Shown here in pieces: positions 48,535 through 57,945 of a stretch of DNA of 64,000 nt (its first letter is position 1; the number at the start of each line of letters is the position of its first letter). The translations under genes and the position numbers were made by a program. The notes beneath the pieces were generated by a model. It had not been told where the DNA came from. It was given only the letters and a program-made list of their open reading frames with translations, and made no database searches. The stretch is from Fibrobacteria bacterium (GTDB lineage: Bacteria; Fibrobacterota; Fibrobacteria; UBA11236; JADFYW01): positions 17,610 through 81,609 of the forward strand of contig JADFYW010000006.1 in assembly GCA_015232855.1 (NCBI GenBank). Direction: 5' to 3'.

Positions 48535-49023
48535 GTGTATAAAGCATATTTAATTTCTTTCTGGCTGCTTATCAGCCTTATACCTGTTTATTCAGGTGAA
48601 AAGGTCAACTGGGTGCCCTTTAATGAAGGCCTGGAAAAAGCAGCCAAAGAAAAGAAATATATTCTGATTGATTTTTATGCTGACTGGTGTAATATCTGTA
48701 CGGTAATGGATAATACCACCTTTAAAGAACCGACCATTTTGGCGGAACTCAGTAAAAATTACGTATCCATTAAAATTAATACAGAAAGTAGTGAATCAAT
48801 TACCTGGCAGGGCAAAAAAATATCCAAAAAGGCTTTTGCAGGCGAGTTGGGAGTCTATGGTCTTCCTACCTATATATTTATGAATGCAAAAGCTGAAATT
48901 ATCGGCAGTTATTCTGCTTATGCCGATAAAGACCTGATGCTCAATATGCTCCAATACGTATCCTCAGGTGCAAGGGAACGGCAGGAAACACTGCAGGATT
49001 TTTTGAAAAAACAGCCTAAATGA
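48535..49023 (+). CDS. Periplasmic thioredoxin-fold protein (DsbD C-terminal-like)
   Basis: GTG start; signal peptide; 'YILIDFYADWCNICTVMDNTTFKEPTILAEL...YGLPTYIFMNAKAE'. Confidence 0.87.
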   Translation: MYKAYLISFWLLISLIPVYSGEKVNWVPFNEGLEKAAKEKKYILIDFYADWCNICTVMDNTTFKEPTILAELSKNYVSIKINTESSESITWQGKKISKKAFAGELGVYGLPTYIFMNAKAEIIGSYSAYADKDLMLNMLQYVSSGARERQETLQDFLKKQPK

Positions 49024-50195
49024 TTTTCCTTTTTTGGATAGGTATTTTTCTTCTCGCTCATACCTATTTGGTATACCCGTTTACACTGCAATTACTTGTT
49101 CCTCTCTTAAAGAAAAAACAGGACAAGCAATCCGCTTCCCAGCCAAAAGTTTCCATTTTGGTTGCGGTATATAATGAAGAAAAAATCATCCGGGAAAAGA
49201 TCCAAAATTTACTGGAATTAGATTACCCCAAAGAAAAGCTGGAAATTTTATTTGGTTCCGACTGTTCTTCAGACAATACCAATGAGCTGATTGAAAAAGA
49301 AATCTCCCCTGAACATAAAATGAAGCTCTTCAAGTTTAAATCCCGCCGTGGGAAGGCTGCAGTCCTCAATAGTCTGGCACCCCAGGCAAGCGGAGAGATA
49401 CTCCTTTTTTGTGATGCCAATACCATGTTGTTACAAAATTCGGTACAGCAGCTTATTGCAAACTTTTCAAATGAAAAAACAGGATGTGTATGCGGACGCC
49501 TGGTACTCAAAGACGCGACAGGTTCCATGCTGGGTAAGGGTGAGAGTTTTTACTGGAAGTTTGAATCAGAAATTAAATACCTCGAAGGCAAACTGGGCAT
49601 TGTAATGGGAGCTAATGGGGGCATTTATGCCATTCGCAAAGAACTCTATGTTCCCATTCCAGAAGGAAAAACTGTAATGGATGATTTTTTCCTGACCACT
49701 CAGATTATTTCCAGGCGTTATCAAGCGGTCTATGAGCCTCTGAGTATAGGCAGAGAAGAAACTTCTCTGGATAAATTTGGAGAGTTTCGGAGGAAGGTAC
49801 GTATTGGTGAGGCTAATTTTAACTACTTGCCTCTGTACATAAAAATGCTGAATCCCCTTCTCGGAATTACAGCGTACAGTTTCTTTTCTCATAAATTTTT
49901 GCGCTGGATTGGACCATTACTTCTGATAATGGTTTTTTTATTGAATATATTGATACAAATAGTTTCTCCATCCCCCCTCTTTTTGTTTTTATTTGGACTG
50001 CAGGCCCTTTTTTATCTTTTTGCCATTCTGGGTTACTTTATCCAGCGAAAAGGGAAAAAATCCCGCCTCATATTTACTATCGCCTATTATTTTTCATCTA
50101 TGAATTTTGCGCTTTTCCTTGGTATGGTTAAAGCAGCCCGGCAGAGAAAGCATCATTCAGGTGGTATGTGGGACAGAGAAGAGAGAACACATTAG
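49020..50195 (+). CDS. Glycosyltransferase family 2 membrane protein
   Basis: 'KVSILVAVYNEEKIIREKIQNLLELDYP', 'ILLFCDANTMLL', C-terminal TM helices. Confidence 0.9.
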   Translation: MIFLFWIGIFLLAHTYLVYPFTLQLLVPLLKKKQDKQSASQPKVSILVAVYNEEKIIREKIQNLLELDYPKEKLEILFGSDCSSDNTNELIEKEISPEHKMKLFKFKSRRGKAAVLNSLAPQASGEILLFCDANTMLLQNSVQQLIANFSNEKTGCVCGRLVLKDATGSMLGKGESFYWKFESEIKYLEGKLGIVMGANGGIYAIRKELYVPIPEGKTVMDDFFLTTQIISRRYQAVYEPLSIGREETSLDKFGEFRRKVRIGEANFNYLPLYIKMLNPLLGITAYSFFSHKFLRWIGPLLLIMVFLLNILIQIVSPSPLFLFLFGLQALFYLFAILGYFIQRKGKKSRLIFTIAYYFSSMNFALFLGMVKAARQRKHHSGGMWDREERTH

Positions 50196-50224
50196 CTATT
50201 AAATAAATTTATATTGTTTTTAAT

Positions 50225-50662
50225 ATGAAAAGACAAGTTATTCTAATTGCACTTTTTGCCTTGTTTGGCCTGCAAAATGCTTCAGCCAAATATGCCATTG
50301 GGGGTTCCATAGGCGCCTCTCATATCAATAGCAAGCATTCCTTCGCCTTTAGCGTTTATGGGTATTATAAGTTTGATGAGCAAATACTCCTTGGCATAAC
50401 CTCAGGCCAGGAGCAATCTGGTGTTCCCGTTACCGCTAATTTGTTAATGCGCCTCCCCTTTGGCCGGATTATTCTTCCATTTTTTACCGGGGATATGGGA
50501 TATTATTATCACAGCAACAACGCTGCCACCATGCTACGCGCCGGTGGAGGATTAGACTGGAAGAACGGAGAACGCTCCTCAATTCTCCTTATGGGTGGCT
50601 ACCAGAAAATTGGTAGCACAGAAGGACTTTATTCCCGGATAGGCCTGCTGCTGGAGTTTTAG
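50225..50662 (+). CDS. Secreted hypothetical protein, probable small outer-membrane barrel
   Basis: Signal peptide 'MKRQVILIALFALFGLQNASA'; beta-rich, terminates 'YSRIGLLLEF'. Confidence 0.6.
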   Translation: MKRQVILIALFALFGLQNASAKYAIGGSIGASHINSKHSFAFSVYGYYKFDEQILLGITSGQEQSGVPVTANLLMRLPFGRIILPFFTGDMGYYYHSNNAATMLRAGGGLDWKNGERSSILLMGGYQKIGSTEGLYSRIGLLLEF

Positions 50663-50709
50663 ATTTGGCCCTTATGCCGCTCGTGGTAAAAGAGCCGTGG
50701 GTTGAATTT

Positions 50710-51960
50710 TTATTTTTTTATAAAATAAAGAATGCTGCAGAGGCTGAGGGACACAAGCAAATAGCCCCCAATCATAAGAGATTGATAACTGTTCATAAAC
50801 CCCTCACTCATGTAAAAAGGTGTGGTGAGTACCACAGCACCGCTTATGACAATGATAACAATAAATATAAAGGCGAGTCTTCGTCGCCTGGGGCGTTCAT
50901 CCTGAAGGGCTGTATTAAGGGGGATAGACAACAGAAAAAGCCCGGCAGCACAAAAGAGGAACACATCTTTCCGGGATATAACATATGCGGCAATACATAA
51001 GCCTGTGGTTAAGAGACTTCCTGCAAGTATAAAGGTGTTTCGTTTTTCTTCCTTTGTGAATAAACCTTTAGCTTCCTTTGAAAAAATCAGCATCGCACTG
51101 GCAAGGCTATCACCAAGCCAGGTTAAAAACACAAATCCCGCATAGGCTATTGCCAAAACTGAGGCCGTTATCCCTAGTGGAGAATCAATCCGGGAAATAA
51201 GTATGAATACGATATATATCCCGAATATCCATAAAAACCGTTTTGCGGGAGACATACGCGATAACATGAGAAAGTATTTTAACAGAGGCCGATAAAAAAA
51301 CATCCGGGCTTTTAATGCCTGCTTTTTACCTGTTTTGGCCCAGCTATTTCCCGGTTCATATTCAAGGGCCGTGTTAAAAAAATTTAGCGCTTGTTTATAT
51401 TCTCCCCGATGCAAAAAGTTCCAACCCTGATTCACCAGTGACAGGCTGTTAGTAGGGTCATTTTCCAGGTGAAAGTCAAGAATATCTGAAGCCAGTTTAC
51501 TTTTACCCTGGCGAATTTCAACCATTGATAATACGTTTTTGCACATGTTATTATGTGGGTCGAATGAAAGGCCCTGCTTAACAATCTTTCGAATAGTTTC
51601 GAGCTTTGCATGACGGTTATACAAGCAAAGTGCCAGTACTCCATAGTATTCCGCATTGATAGGATTGATATCAATAGCACTGTTTATCTTTTCTTCAGCC
51701 AGTTTATAATGGGAGGTATTAAGCGACAGGCTGGCATACACATAATAAGCGAAATCATTGTTGGGATCGAGAGCCAGGGATTCTTCAAGGGAGCGCTCTG
51801 ATTCAGAGTACATTTTTGCCTTTAAGAGACAAAGCCCCCGAAAAGCAAAAAGTACCGGATTTGTGGGATCGTCTTCTATTGCTTTTTTCAGATGTTCCAG
51901 AGATTCACTATATTTACTTTGCCTGAATAGTGCTTCTGCTAAAAAAAAGTGGTTGGACAT
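50710..51960 (-). CDS. TPR-repeat protein with C-terminal TM helices
   Basis: Multiple TPR units ('FLAEALFRQSKYSESLEHLKKAIEDDPTNPVLFAFRGLCLLKAKMYSESERSLEESLALDPNNDFAYYVYA'). Confidence 0.85.
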   Translation of the reverse strand: MSNHFFLAEALFRQSKYSESLEHLKKAIEDDPTNPVLFAFRGLCLLKAKMYSESERSLEESLALDPNNDFAYYVYASLSLNTSHYKLAEEKINSAIDINPINAEYYGVLALCLYNRHAKLETIRKIVKQGLSFDPHNNMCKNVLSMVEIRQGKSKLASDILDFHLENDPTNSLSLVNQGWNFLHRGEYKQALNFFNTALEYEPGNSWAKTGKKQALKARMFFYRPLLKYFLMLSRMSPAKRFLWIFGIYIVFILISRIDSPLGITASVLAIAYAGFVFLTWLGDSLASAMLIFSKEAKGLFTKEEKRNTFILAGSLLTTGLCIAAYVISRKDVFLFCAAGLFLLSIPLNTALQDERPRRRRLAFIFIVIIVISGAVVLTTPFYMSEGFMNSYQSLMIGGYLLVSLSLCSILYFIKK

Positions 51961-52093
51961 AAATCAGAGGTGCTTGTTTTCAATTAGCATTGTACAATAT
52001 TTTTCTAGATTTGGAAATAGAAAAACCCTATGTTCAATTTTGAAAAAGATGTACATTAAAATACTTTTAGCCTATTAGAATCAAGGAGTATAT

Positions 52094-53167
52094 ATCACCC
52101 GTAAACCCAATGATAAACTGATAGTTCTTACCGGAGGTGGTACTGCCGGGCACGTCCTTCCCAATTTGGCAATCGTTAAGAAATTGCACGAAGATGGCTG
52201 GAAAACAGTTTATATAGGCTCCCAAAAAGGAATTGAAAAAGAGCTGGTGGGAAACTCCATGCCCTATTTTTCAATTCTTACTGGTAAATTACGAAGATAT
52301 TTTGATCTTCAAAATTTTTCAGATGTCTTCCGGGTGATTATAGGAACCATACAGGCCTTTTTCCTGCTCAGGAAAATTAAACCCCGGGTTTTATTTTCAA
52401 AAGGGGGATTTGTAAGCGTTCCCGTTACCGTAGCAGCCAAATGGTTAAAAGTCCCTGTTATTTTGCATGAATCTGACATCACACCGGGTCTGGCAAATAG
52501 AATTAGTATTCGTTTTGCAAAAAAAATCTGTACTGCATTTCCTGAAACCGGTGATTATCTACCTGAAGGCGTTGCAGAATATACCGGTATTCCTGTCCGT
52601 TCCGAACTCTTTACTGGAAACCGGGAACGTGGACTCTCTTTTTGCGGTTTTAATGGAAAAAAGCCCATATTGCTAATCACAGGGGGCAGTTTAGGCGCTG
52701 AAAATCTGAATAGGATTGTAAGAAAAACAATTAACCCACTCATAGAACAATTTGATATTATCCATATCTGTGGAAATGGAAAAATAGACGCTTCCATTTA
52801 TTTAAACGGTTACCGGCAATTTGAATTTATTAAATCTGAGTTACCAGACATTATGGCTATCGCAGACATTGTTGTGTCCAGAGCGGGCGCCAATACACTT
52901 TTTGAACTCTTAGCTTTAAAAAAGCCTCATTTTCTTGTTCCTCTTTCAGAGCGGGTTAGCCGGGGCGATCAGATTCTCAATGCAAAGTCTTTTTCAAAAC
53001 AAGGGTTCTGTCGGTTTAAACATGAAGAATCTGTCACTCCAGGGATACTCCTTAAAGAAATCCGGCAGCTCTACCAGGATCGCACACAATTTATTGAAAA
53101 AATGCAAAAAAGCGATATGCTGGACAGTATTGGTAAAATTGTGAGTGTGATCGAAAAGAACTGTTGA
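52094..53167 (+). CDS. murG: UDP-GlcNAc--undecaprenyl-PP-MurNAc-pentapeptide GlcNAc transferase (MurG)
   Basis: 'KLIVLTGGGTAGHVLPNLAIVKKLHEDGWKTVYIGSQKGIEKELV...GKLRRYFDLQNF...LFSKGGFVSVPVTVAAKWLKVPVILHESDITPGLANR'; the supplied ORF starts at an internal TTG (52166) but homology extends upstream; no ATG/GTG/TTG between the in-frame stop and 'TGGGTAGH'; AAGGAG lies just upstream of an in-frame ATC at 52094. Confidence 0.88.
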   Translation: MTRKPNDKLIVLTGGGTAGHVLPNLAIVKKLHEDGWKTVYIGSQKGIEKELVGNSMPYFSILTGKLRRYFDLQNFSDVFRVIIGTIQAFFLLRKIKPRVLFSKGGFVSVPVTVAAKWLKVPVILHESDITPGLANRISIRFAKKICTAFPETGDYLPEGVAEYTGIPVRSELFTGNRERGLSFCGFNGKKPILLITGGSLGAENLNRIVRKTINPLIEQFDIIHICGNGKIDASIYLNGYRQFEFIKSELPDIMAIADIVVSRAGANTLFELLALKKPHFLVPLSERVSRGDQILNAKSFSKQGFCRFKHEESVTPGILLKEIRQLYQDRTQFIEKMQKSDMLDSIGKIVSVIEKNC

Positions 53168-53280
53168 TCCCAAAAAAGCAGTCTTAAGGCATTATTGAAA
53201 AAATATTAATCTTTTTCTGTTTTCATAAGTATTTTATGTATTAGGGTATAGAAAGTTCGCAAAACATTACAAAAAAGGCT

Positions 53281-53988
53281 ATGGAAAGGCAAATGAAATT
53301 TAAAACGGGTGAGCATCTTTGTGCATTATTGTCCAATGAAAAAGACTTCCAGGACGTAATTATCCCGTTTATCTGCGAAGGTTTATTTTATGATCAAAAA
53401 GTCATCTACATTACCAACTCACGAACTTCTGATGTTATTATTGATTACCTTGAAGATAGCGGAGTTAAAACAGACGGATACATAGCAAAGGGCCAACTCG
53501 TTTTTTTAACTGCAAATGACACCTACTTACGGGAATACTCTTTTACTCCCCAATCTATGCTTGAATTATTAAAACAGGAAACCCAAAGAGCTGTATCCGA
53601 AGGCTATACCGCTCTTCGGGGCACCGGTGAAATGTCCTGGGCTGCCCAAAAGCCACTTAACGCTTCTTCCCTTTCTTCAAAACATGAGCAAATACTGATG
53701 AACTGGCTGCAAAGCCCTGTTCCCGGGAGTGAGCGATTAATTGAATATGAATATCTTCTCAATGAGTTCTTCCCAAAAAATAAAATCTCAGTAATATGCC
53801 AGTATGATATTGATCGTTTTGAAGCGGATACTCTGATATCGGTTTTACAGACTCATCCAAAAGTGATTATAGGTTCAAAATTATGTAATAATCGCTATTA
53901 TATTTCACCCCAGGAACTCAGGAATAAACGCTTACCAGAAGCAATGCTGGAGAGATACTTAGATAACATCAAAGCCGAAAGTCTTTAA
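53281..53988 (+). CDS. MEDS-domain (DcmR-type sensory) protein
   Basis: 'TGEHLCALLSNEKDFQDVIIPFICEGLFYDQKVIYITNSRTSDVIIDYLEDSGVKTDGYIAKGQLVFLTANDTYLREYSFTPQSML'. Confidence 0.82.
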   Translation: MERQMKFKTGEHLCALLSNEKDFQDVIIPFICEGLFYDQKVIYITNSRTSDVIIDYLEDSGVKTDGYIAKGQLVFLTANDTYLREYSFTPQSMLELLKQETQRAVSEGYTALRGTGEMSWAAQKPLNASSLSSKHEQILMNWLQSPVPGSERLIEYEYLLNEFFPKNKISVICQYDIDRFEADTLISVLQTHPKVIIGSKLCNNRYYISPQELRNKRLPEAMLERYLDNIKAESL

Positions 53989-54589
53989 TAATCTCCATAC
54001 ATTGCTCCAGTTTTTTCAGATCTTTTTTGCCTGGGGAAATTTCGATCCTGCTGTTGAGATCTACCGCGTATGGTTTAGAAGCTTTTAATGCATCTTCAAG
54101 ATTTTCAGGCCCAAGACCACCTGCCAGAAAAAAGGGTACCACTCCTTTGTAGGTAGACAGTAAGTTCCAGTTAAAACAGCTGCCTGTCCCCCCAAAGTGT
54201 TTATCTGTTTTAGTATCAAAGAGCAGATACCTTATACCACTAACAGGAGAAGGCAGTGCTTTTGTATCCGGAGCCACGGCTACAGCTTTGATAACAGGCA
54301 AAAGCATCTGTGAAATATAGGTTTCAGATTCAGAACCATGTAACTGGACCATAGATACTTTTGTCTGGCGGGTAATCGACAGGAGTGTATTGATGTCTTC
54401 ATCAACAAAGAGACCAATGGGAATAGAAACGGGCGAGAGATGCTGAATAATTTCCTGCGCTTTGTCAGGGGTGATGTAACGCTTGCTACTGGGAAAAAAA
54501 TTAAAGCCAAAATATCTTACACCGAGTCCCTCCATTGCCTGTGCTTCATCCAGACTGGTAATACCGCAGACTTTTACCTGAACCGTCAT
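53969..54589 (-). CDS. trpF: Phosphoribosylanthranilate isomerase
   Basis: 'VKVCGITSLDEAQAMEGLGVRYFGFNFFPSSKRYITPDKAQEII', 'VQLHGSES', 'FFLAGGLGPENLEDAL', 'AVDLNSRIEISPGKKD'. Confidence 0.93.
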   Translation of the reverse strand: MTVQVKVCGITSLDEAQAMEGLGVRYFGFNFFPSSKRYITPDKAQEIIQHLSPVSIPIGLFVDEDINTLLSITRQTKVSMVQLHGSESETYISQMLLPVIKAVAVAPDTKALPSPVSGIRYLLFDTKTDKHFGGTGSCFNWNLLSTYKGVVPFFLAGGLGPENLEDALKASKPYAVDLNSRIEISPGKKDLKKLEQCMEIIKDFRL

Positions 54590-54858
54590 AATCAGAAAGT
54601 TAACTTATTTATAATAAAAAGTCTGGTGACTTGCCTCTGCCTGTTTTGCCTTTTTCAATCCCCCCCTGGCCTCACCCGTAGTCTCCGATAGGAATCGTGT
54701 TTTTTTTTGATTTTTGGCGGTTTTTTATAGTAACCTTTAATTTATTGCCGATAAATGAAAAGGATTATTATTATCTTGTGATAAAGATAGAGTAATAAAA
54801 TATACTGGGCACTTATAGCAATGATAAATTTAAATCTGGATAATTAGGAGAGTAGCGT

Positions 54859-55704
54859 ATGCCTGACACCCAACCAATAGCAAAAATAACCAAAGCCTCT
54901 TTTTCGTATCCGGCCGGGAATAACGCAGTAGTCGACATCAATATGTCCCTGTTTGAGTCTGAAATTGTTGGACTAATTGGACCAAATGGATGCGGGAAGA
55001 CCACACTTTTTAAATTGATTTCAGGATATATGCCTGTAAGCAGTGGAACTATTGAGCTCGGTGGCACTCTGATTGAAGACTATAATGAGCGTATGCTCAG
55101 TGAATTTGTAACGATGGTTGAACAAAATCCTGAGAATCAACTCGCTGGTCCCACAGTTGAAGACGAGCTTGCCCGAAGCAGCCGTTTAATGGGTCTCAAA
55201 GGAAGGGCCATTGAAGAGAACGTCACCAGAGTATTGCGAGATGTAAATTTGGCAGATGCTCGTGAATGGTTCATTGATGAGATTTCAACAGGAGAGCGCA
55301 GAAGAGTTGCTCTAGGGCTTTCACTACTTGGATTACCAAAATTATTGCTCCTTGATGAGCCTTTTTCTGATTTAGATGAAGAGGGTATTTCAGCCACAGT
55401 AGATTTTTTAAATAAATACAAAGAAAAAAATGTAAGTATCCTGATAAGCAGCCATAAACTTGATGATTTATTAAAAATTTGTGACCGCATCGCCATACTT
55501 GAAAATAACACCATTGGTTATATTCATGAACCTGAACAGGTTATAAGAAACAAAGAACTCTTACAAAAAACGTCCTTGAAAATCCCTGATATTCCTGCAT
55601 TATTTTTAGAATTAGAAGCCGCTAATATTCTTTCTTTTGAAAAATGTCCGGTTGATTTGACTCAAGCAAAGTCTCTTATTAATAAAGTAATGAAAAGGAA
55701 ATGA
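54859..55704 (+). CDS. Orphan ABC transporter ATP-binding protein (CbiO/ECF-like)
   Basis: Walker A 'GPNGCGKTT', non-standard signature 'ISTGERRRVALG', Walker B 'LLLLDEPFSDLDE'; no permease adjacent. Confidence 0.87.
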   Translation: MPDTQPIAKITKASFSYPAGNNAVVDINMSLFESEIVGLIGPNGCGKTTLFKLISGYMPVSSGTIELGGTLIEDYNERMLSEFVTMVEQNPENQLAGPTVEDELARSSRLMGLKGRAIEENVTRVLRDVNLADAREWFIDEISTGERRRVALGLSLLGLPKLLLLDEPFSDLDEEGISATVDFLNKYKEKNVSILISSHKLDDLLKICDRIAILENNTIGYIHEPEQVIRNKELLQKTSLKIPDIPALFLELEAANILSFEKCPVDLTQAKSLINKVMKRK

Positions 55705-55781
55705 TTATAAGAGTTCTTCCAGAAATCATTACTCATTTTCTCCTGGCTATAAAGGGACGATAACACCAACAGCATACATCC

Positions 55782-57473
55782 ATGTCATTTCCCAGTATTC
55801 CTCCCGAACATTTGCCCCCAGACTCTTCTTTTGTAAAGATTCTTGGTGTTACTTACCTCTGGGTAAAACTGCCTAATGGTGACGATTTTTATCTCACCCA
55901 ATATGGTCATCCCTTTTTCAAGCACCTGGTTCCCGATAAATGGTATAACGACTTTGAAAACAAATGGGAGAAACAGGAGGGCAGTGGGACCGTTTATAAA
56001 ATTAAAATCAAAGAAGAGGACGGCTGCCCCATTGATATTGTCCTGAAATATTCTCGGGTTGGACAGGACGTGCCAGGACTTGACGTTGATAACTTATCTG
56101 ACTTCGGTACCGCTGAATTTAACAGCCCTTTTGAAGAATTTTCTCTTGTCATGGAAATGCGAAATACGCGTTATGAATCGGCAGGCACCATTTATACCCA
56201 TAAACCTCTTGGTATATATATACCAGCAGAAAGAGTACATTCTGACAAACTCGGTAGAAAAGAGTACAAGTTTGAGAAGAAATCACGTATGCAGGAGATA
56301 GATCTTGACCTAAACCGGCGTTATCTGGTGATGTATGAATGGGTAAAGGGGATTGACGCTGTTGAAGCCGCCAAACGCATCAATATGAGTGATGAAGAGC
56401 TTACCCATCTCATGCTAATGGTAGATAAAGACCTCCATCACAAAGGTTTTCGTGACCTGGACCGAAAACCTCGTCATATTATTGTCCGCCTGAATAAAGA
56501 CGGAAATTTTATTAAAAATAAAAATGGTGACATGCTCTATGCTTACATTGACTTTGAAATGCTCCAACGAACACCCGATAGGGAACAGCGGCTAAAAGCC
56601 TTCAGACGAAGCGACTACCTGAAACGACAGCGGGATCGATTTAACACATACATTAACCATGACATTCCACCTAATTTAAAAATGGTGAATATTTTTGGGC
56701 TCGACTACATTTACGGCAAAGTACAAAGTACTGGTGGCTCTCTGTGGGTGCTTGGACGCGACCCGGTTTTATTTGATTATTTCCTTCCGGAACGCTGGCG
56801 AAAAACACCCCGTAAAAAACTCAGTCATTCATATCCCGTTTACTACACACTTACCAAAGACAACATCCATATTGTATGGCGGGTTTCCCGGCTTGGCGAC
56901 AAACCGGATCTCTATGGGTTTGATGGCAAAGGCAAACAGATATTAGGTTATGGGTACAATAGCCCTTTTGAAGAATTCGCTATAGCGCATACCTTAAATG
57001 CTCAAAACATACATACTATTTACCCACGCGCTATATATATGACCGGTCAACAAACGTTAGCCATGGATTACATGGCCGATAACCGACGCTATGAATCCCA
57101 TAAACATATTCTTATGCCAGACGGTACTTTTGTGCTACAAAAAGAACGTAATTACATCACACTTTGGGGGCATTGGAACGGGCCAGACGAACTCCTTGCA
57201 GTGCGGGACGGTGAGTTTTATAGTGGCATTAATCTCGCCCTTGCCAGACGCAGCGGCGTTATATCTCCCAAAATGTCAAAGACTCTCTTAGAAAAGCAAA
57301 TGAACCGGCTTAAACAAGCAGGTATTACTGATCTTAATTTTCAACCTCACCATTATCTTATTTCTCTTAATAGCAAAGGAGAACTGGTATTGGATAGCGA
57401 TGGGTTGCCTGAATTGCGAATATCAAACATGGAACTCTTATGTAAAGAAGGAGATGAAACATGGAATGTATAA
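55782..57473 (+). CDS. Uncharacterised protein with internally duplicated kinase-like domain
   Basis: 563 aa; two halves align (SRVGQ/SRLGD, FNSPFEEF/YNSPFEEF, TIYTHKPLGIYI/TIYPRAIYMTG, GFRDLDRKPRHIIVRLN..YIDFEML / GITDLNFQPHHYLISLN..RISNMELL); first half has HxD-like and DFx-like motifs. Confidence 0.72.
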   Translation: MSFPSIPPEHLPPDSSFVKILGVTYLWVKLPNGDDFYLTQYGHPFFKHLVPDKWYNDFENKWEKQEGSGTVYKIKIKEEDGCPIDIVLKYSRVGQDVPGLDVDNLSDFGTAEFNSPFEEFSLVMEMRNTRYESAGTIYTHKPLGIYIPAERVHSDKLGRKEYKFEKKSRMQEIDLDLNRRYLVMYEWVKGIDAVEAAKRINMSDEELTHLMLMVDKDLHHKGFRDLDRKPRHIIVRLNKDGNFIKNKNGDMLYAYIDFEMLQRTPDREQRLKAFRRSDYLKRQRDRFNTYINHDIPPNLKMVNIFGLDYIYGKVQSTGGSLWVLGRDPVLFDYFLPERWRKTPRKKLSHSYPVYYTLTKDNIHIVWRVSRLGDKPDLYGFDGKGKQILGYGYNSPFEEFAIAHTLNAQNIHTIYPRAIYMTGQQTLAMDYMADNRRYESHKHILMPDGTFVLQKERNYITLWGHWNGPDELLAVRDGEFYSGINLALARRSGVISPKMSKTLLEKQMNRLKQAGITDLNFQPHHYLISLNSKGELVLDSDGLPELRISNMELLCKEGDETWNV

Positions 57474-57664
57474 AAGACAAAAACATAACTAGCTGTAATT
57501 GTAGTTCCGGTTCCTGCAGCAGAAAAGGAAAGTGCTGTGAATGTCTTTCTTATCATCTCAGGAAGCGTGAAGCTCCTGCCTGTTTTTTTCCGGATAACGC
57601 TGAAAGAACCTATGATCGCTCTTTTGCTCATTTTGCAAAACTGGTAACCAGTGGCAAAGTTTAG
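57461..57664 (+). CDS. Small Cys-rich protein, DUF6485-like
   Basis: 67 aa; 'CNCSSGSCSRKGKCCECLSYHLRKREAPACFFPDNAERTYDRSFAHF' pattern; start overlaps the end of the preceding gene. Confidence 0.8.
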   Translation: MECIKDKNITSCNCSSGSCSRKGKCCECLSYHLRKREAPACFFPDNAERTYDRSFAHFAKLVTSGKV

Positions 57665-57725
57665 TTTTTTAAAAGTTCTAATTTTTCAAATAGTGGCTAA
57701 TTTGGCCAAAATATCAGCTTTTTAA

Positions 57726-57752
57726 AGTCAAAATCTGATATTTGACTTTTTT
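57726..57752. terminator. Probable terminator hairpin
   Basis: AGTCAAA-atctgata-TTTGACT followed by a T-run. Confidence 0.65.
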
Positions 57753-57945
57753 GAGATATCCTTCTTTCCATCTATTTTTAAAAAAACTTGACTCCTGTTT
57801 TAGAATAATGGGATAATAGACCTATAGGCAGAAATTCTGCTTTCCCCCACCAATTTTTTTATTGGCTCCGCGTTGAAACTGTTTTGGTTTTTTCGCTCCT
57901 CTTCTCAAGCGTCCCCCTCATACTTATCAATTCAAGGAAAACATT

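Noticed and set aside
57780-57945. Structured ncRNA/riboswitch upstream of the sigma factor gene ('ggcagaaattctgc', 'caatttttttattgg')
   Set aside because: Only short hairpins; no recognisable class and no comparative data.
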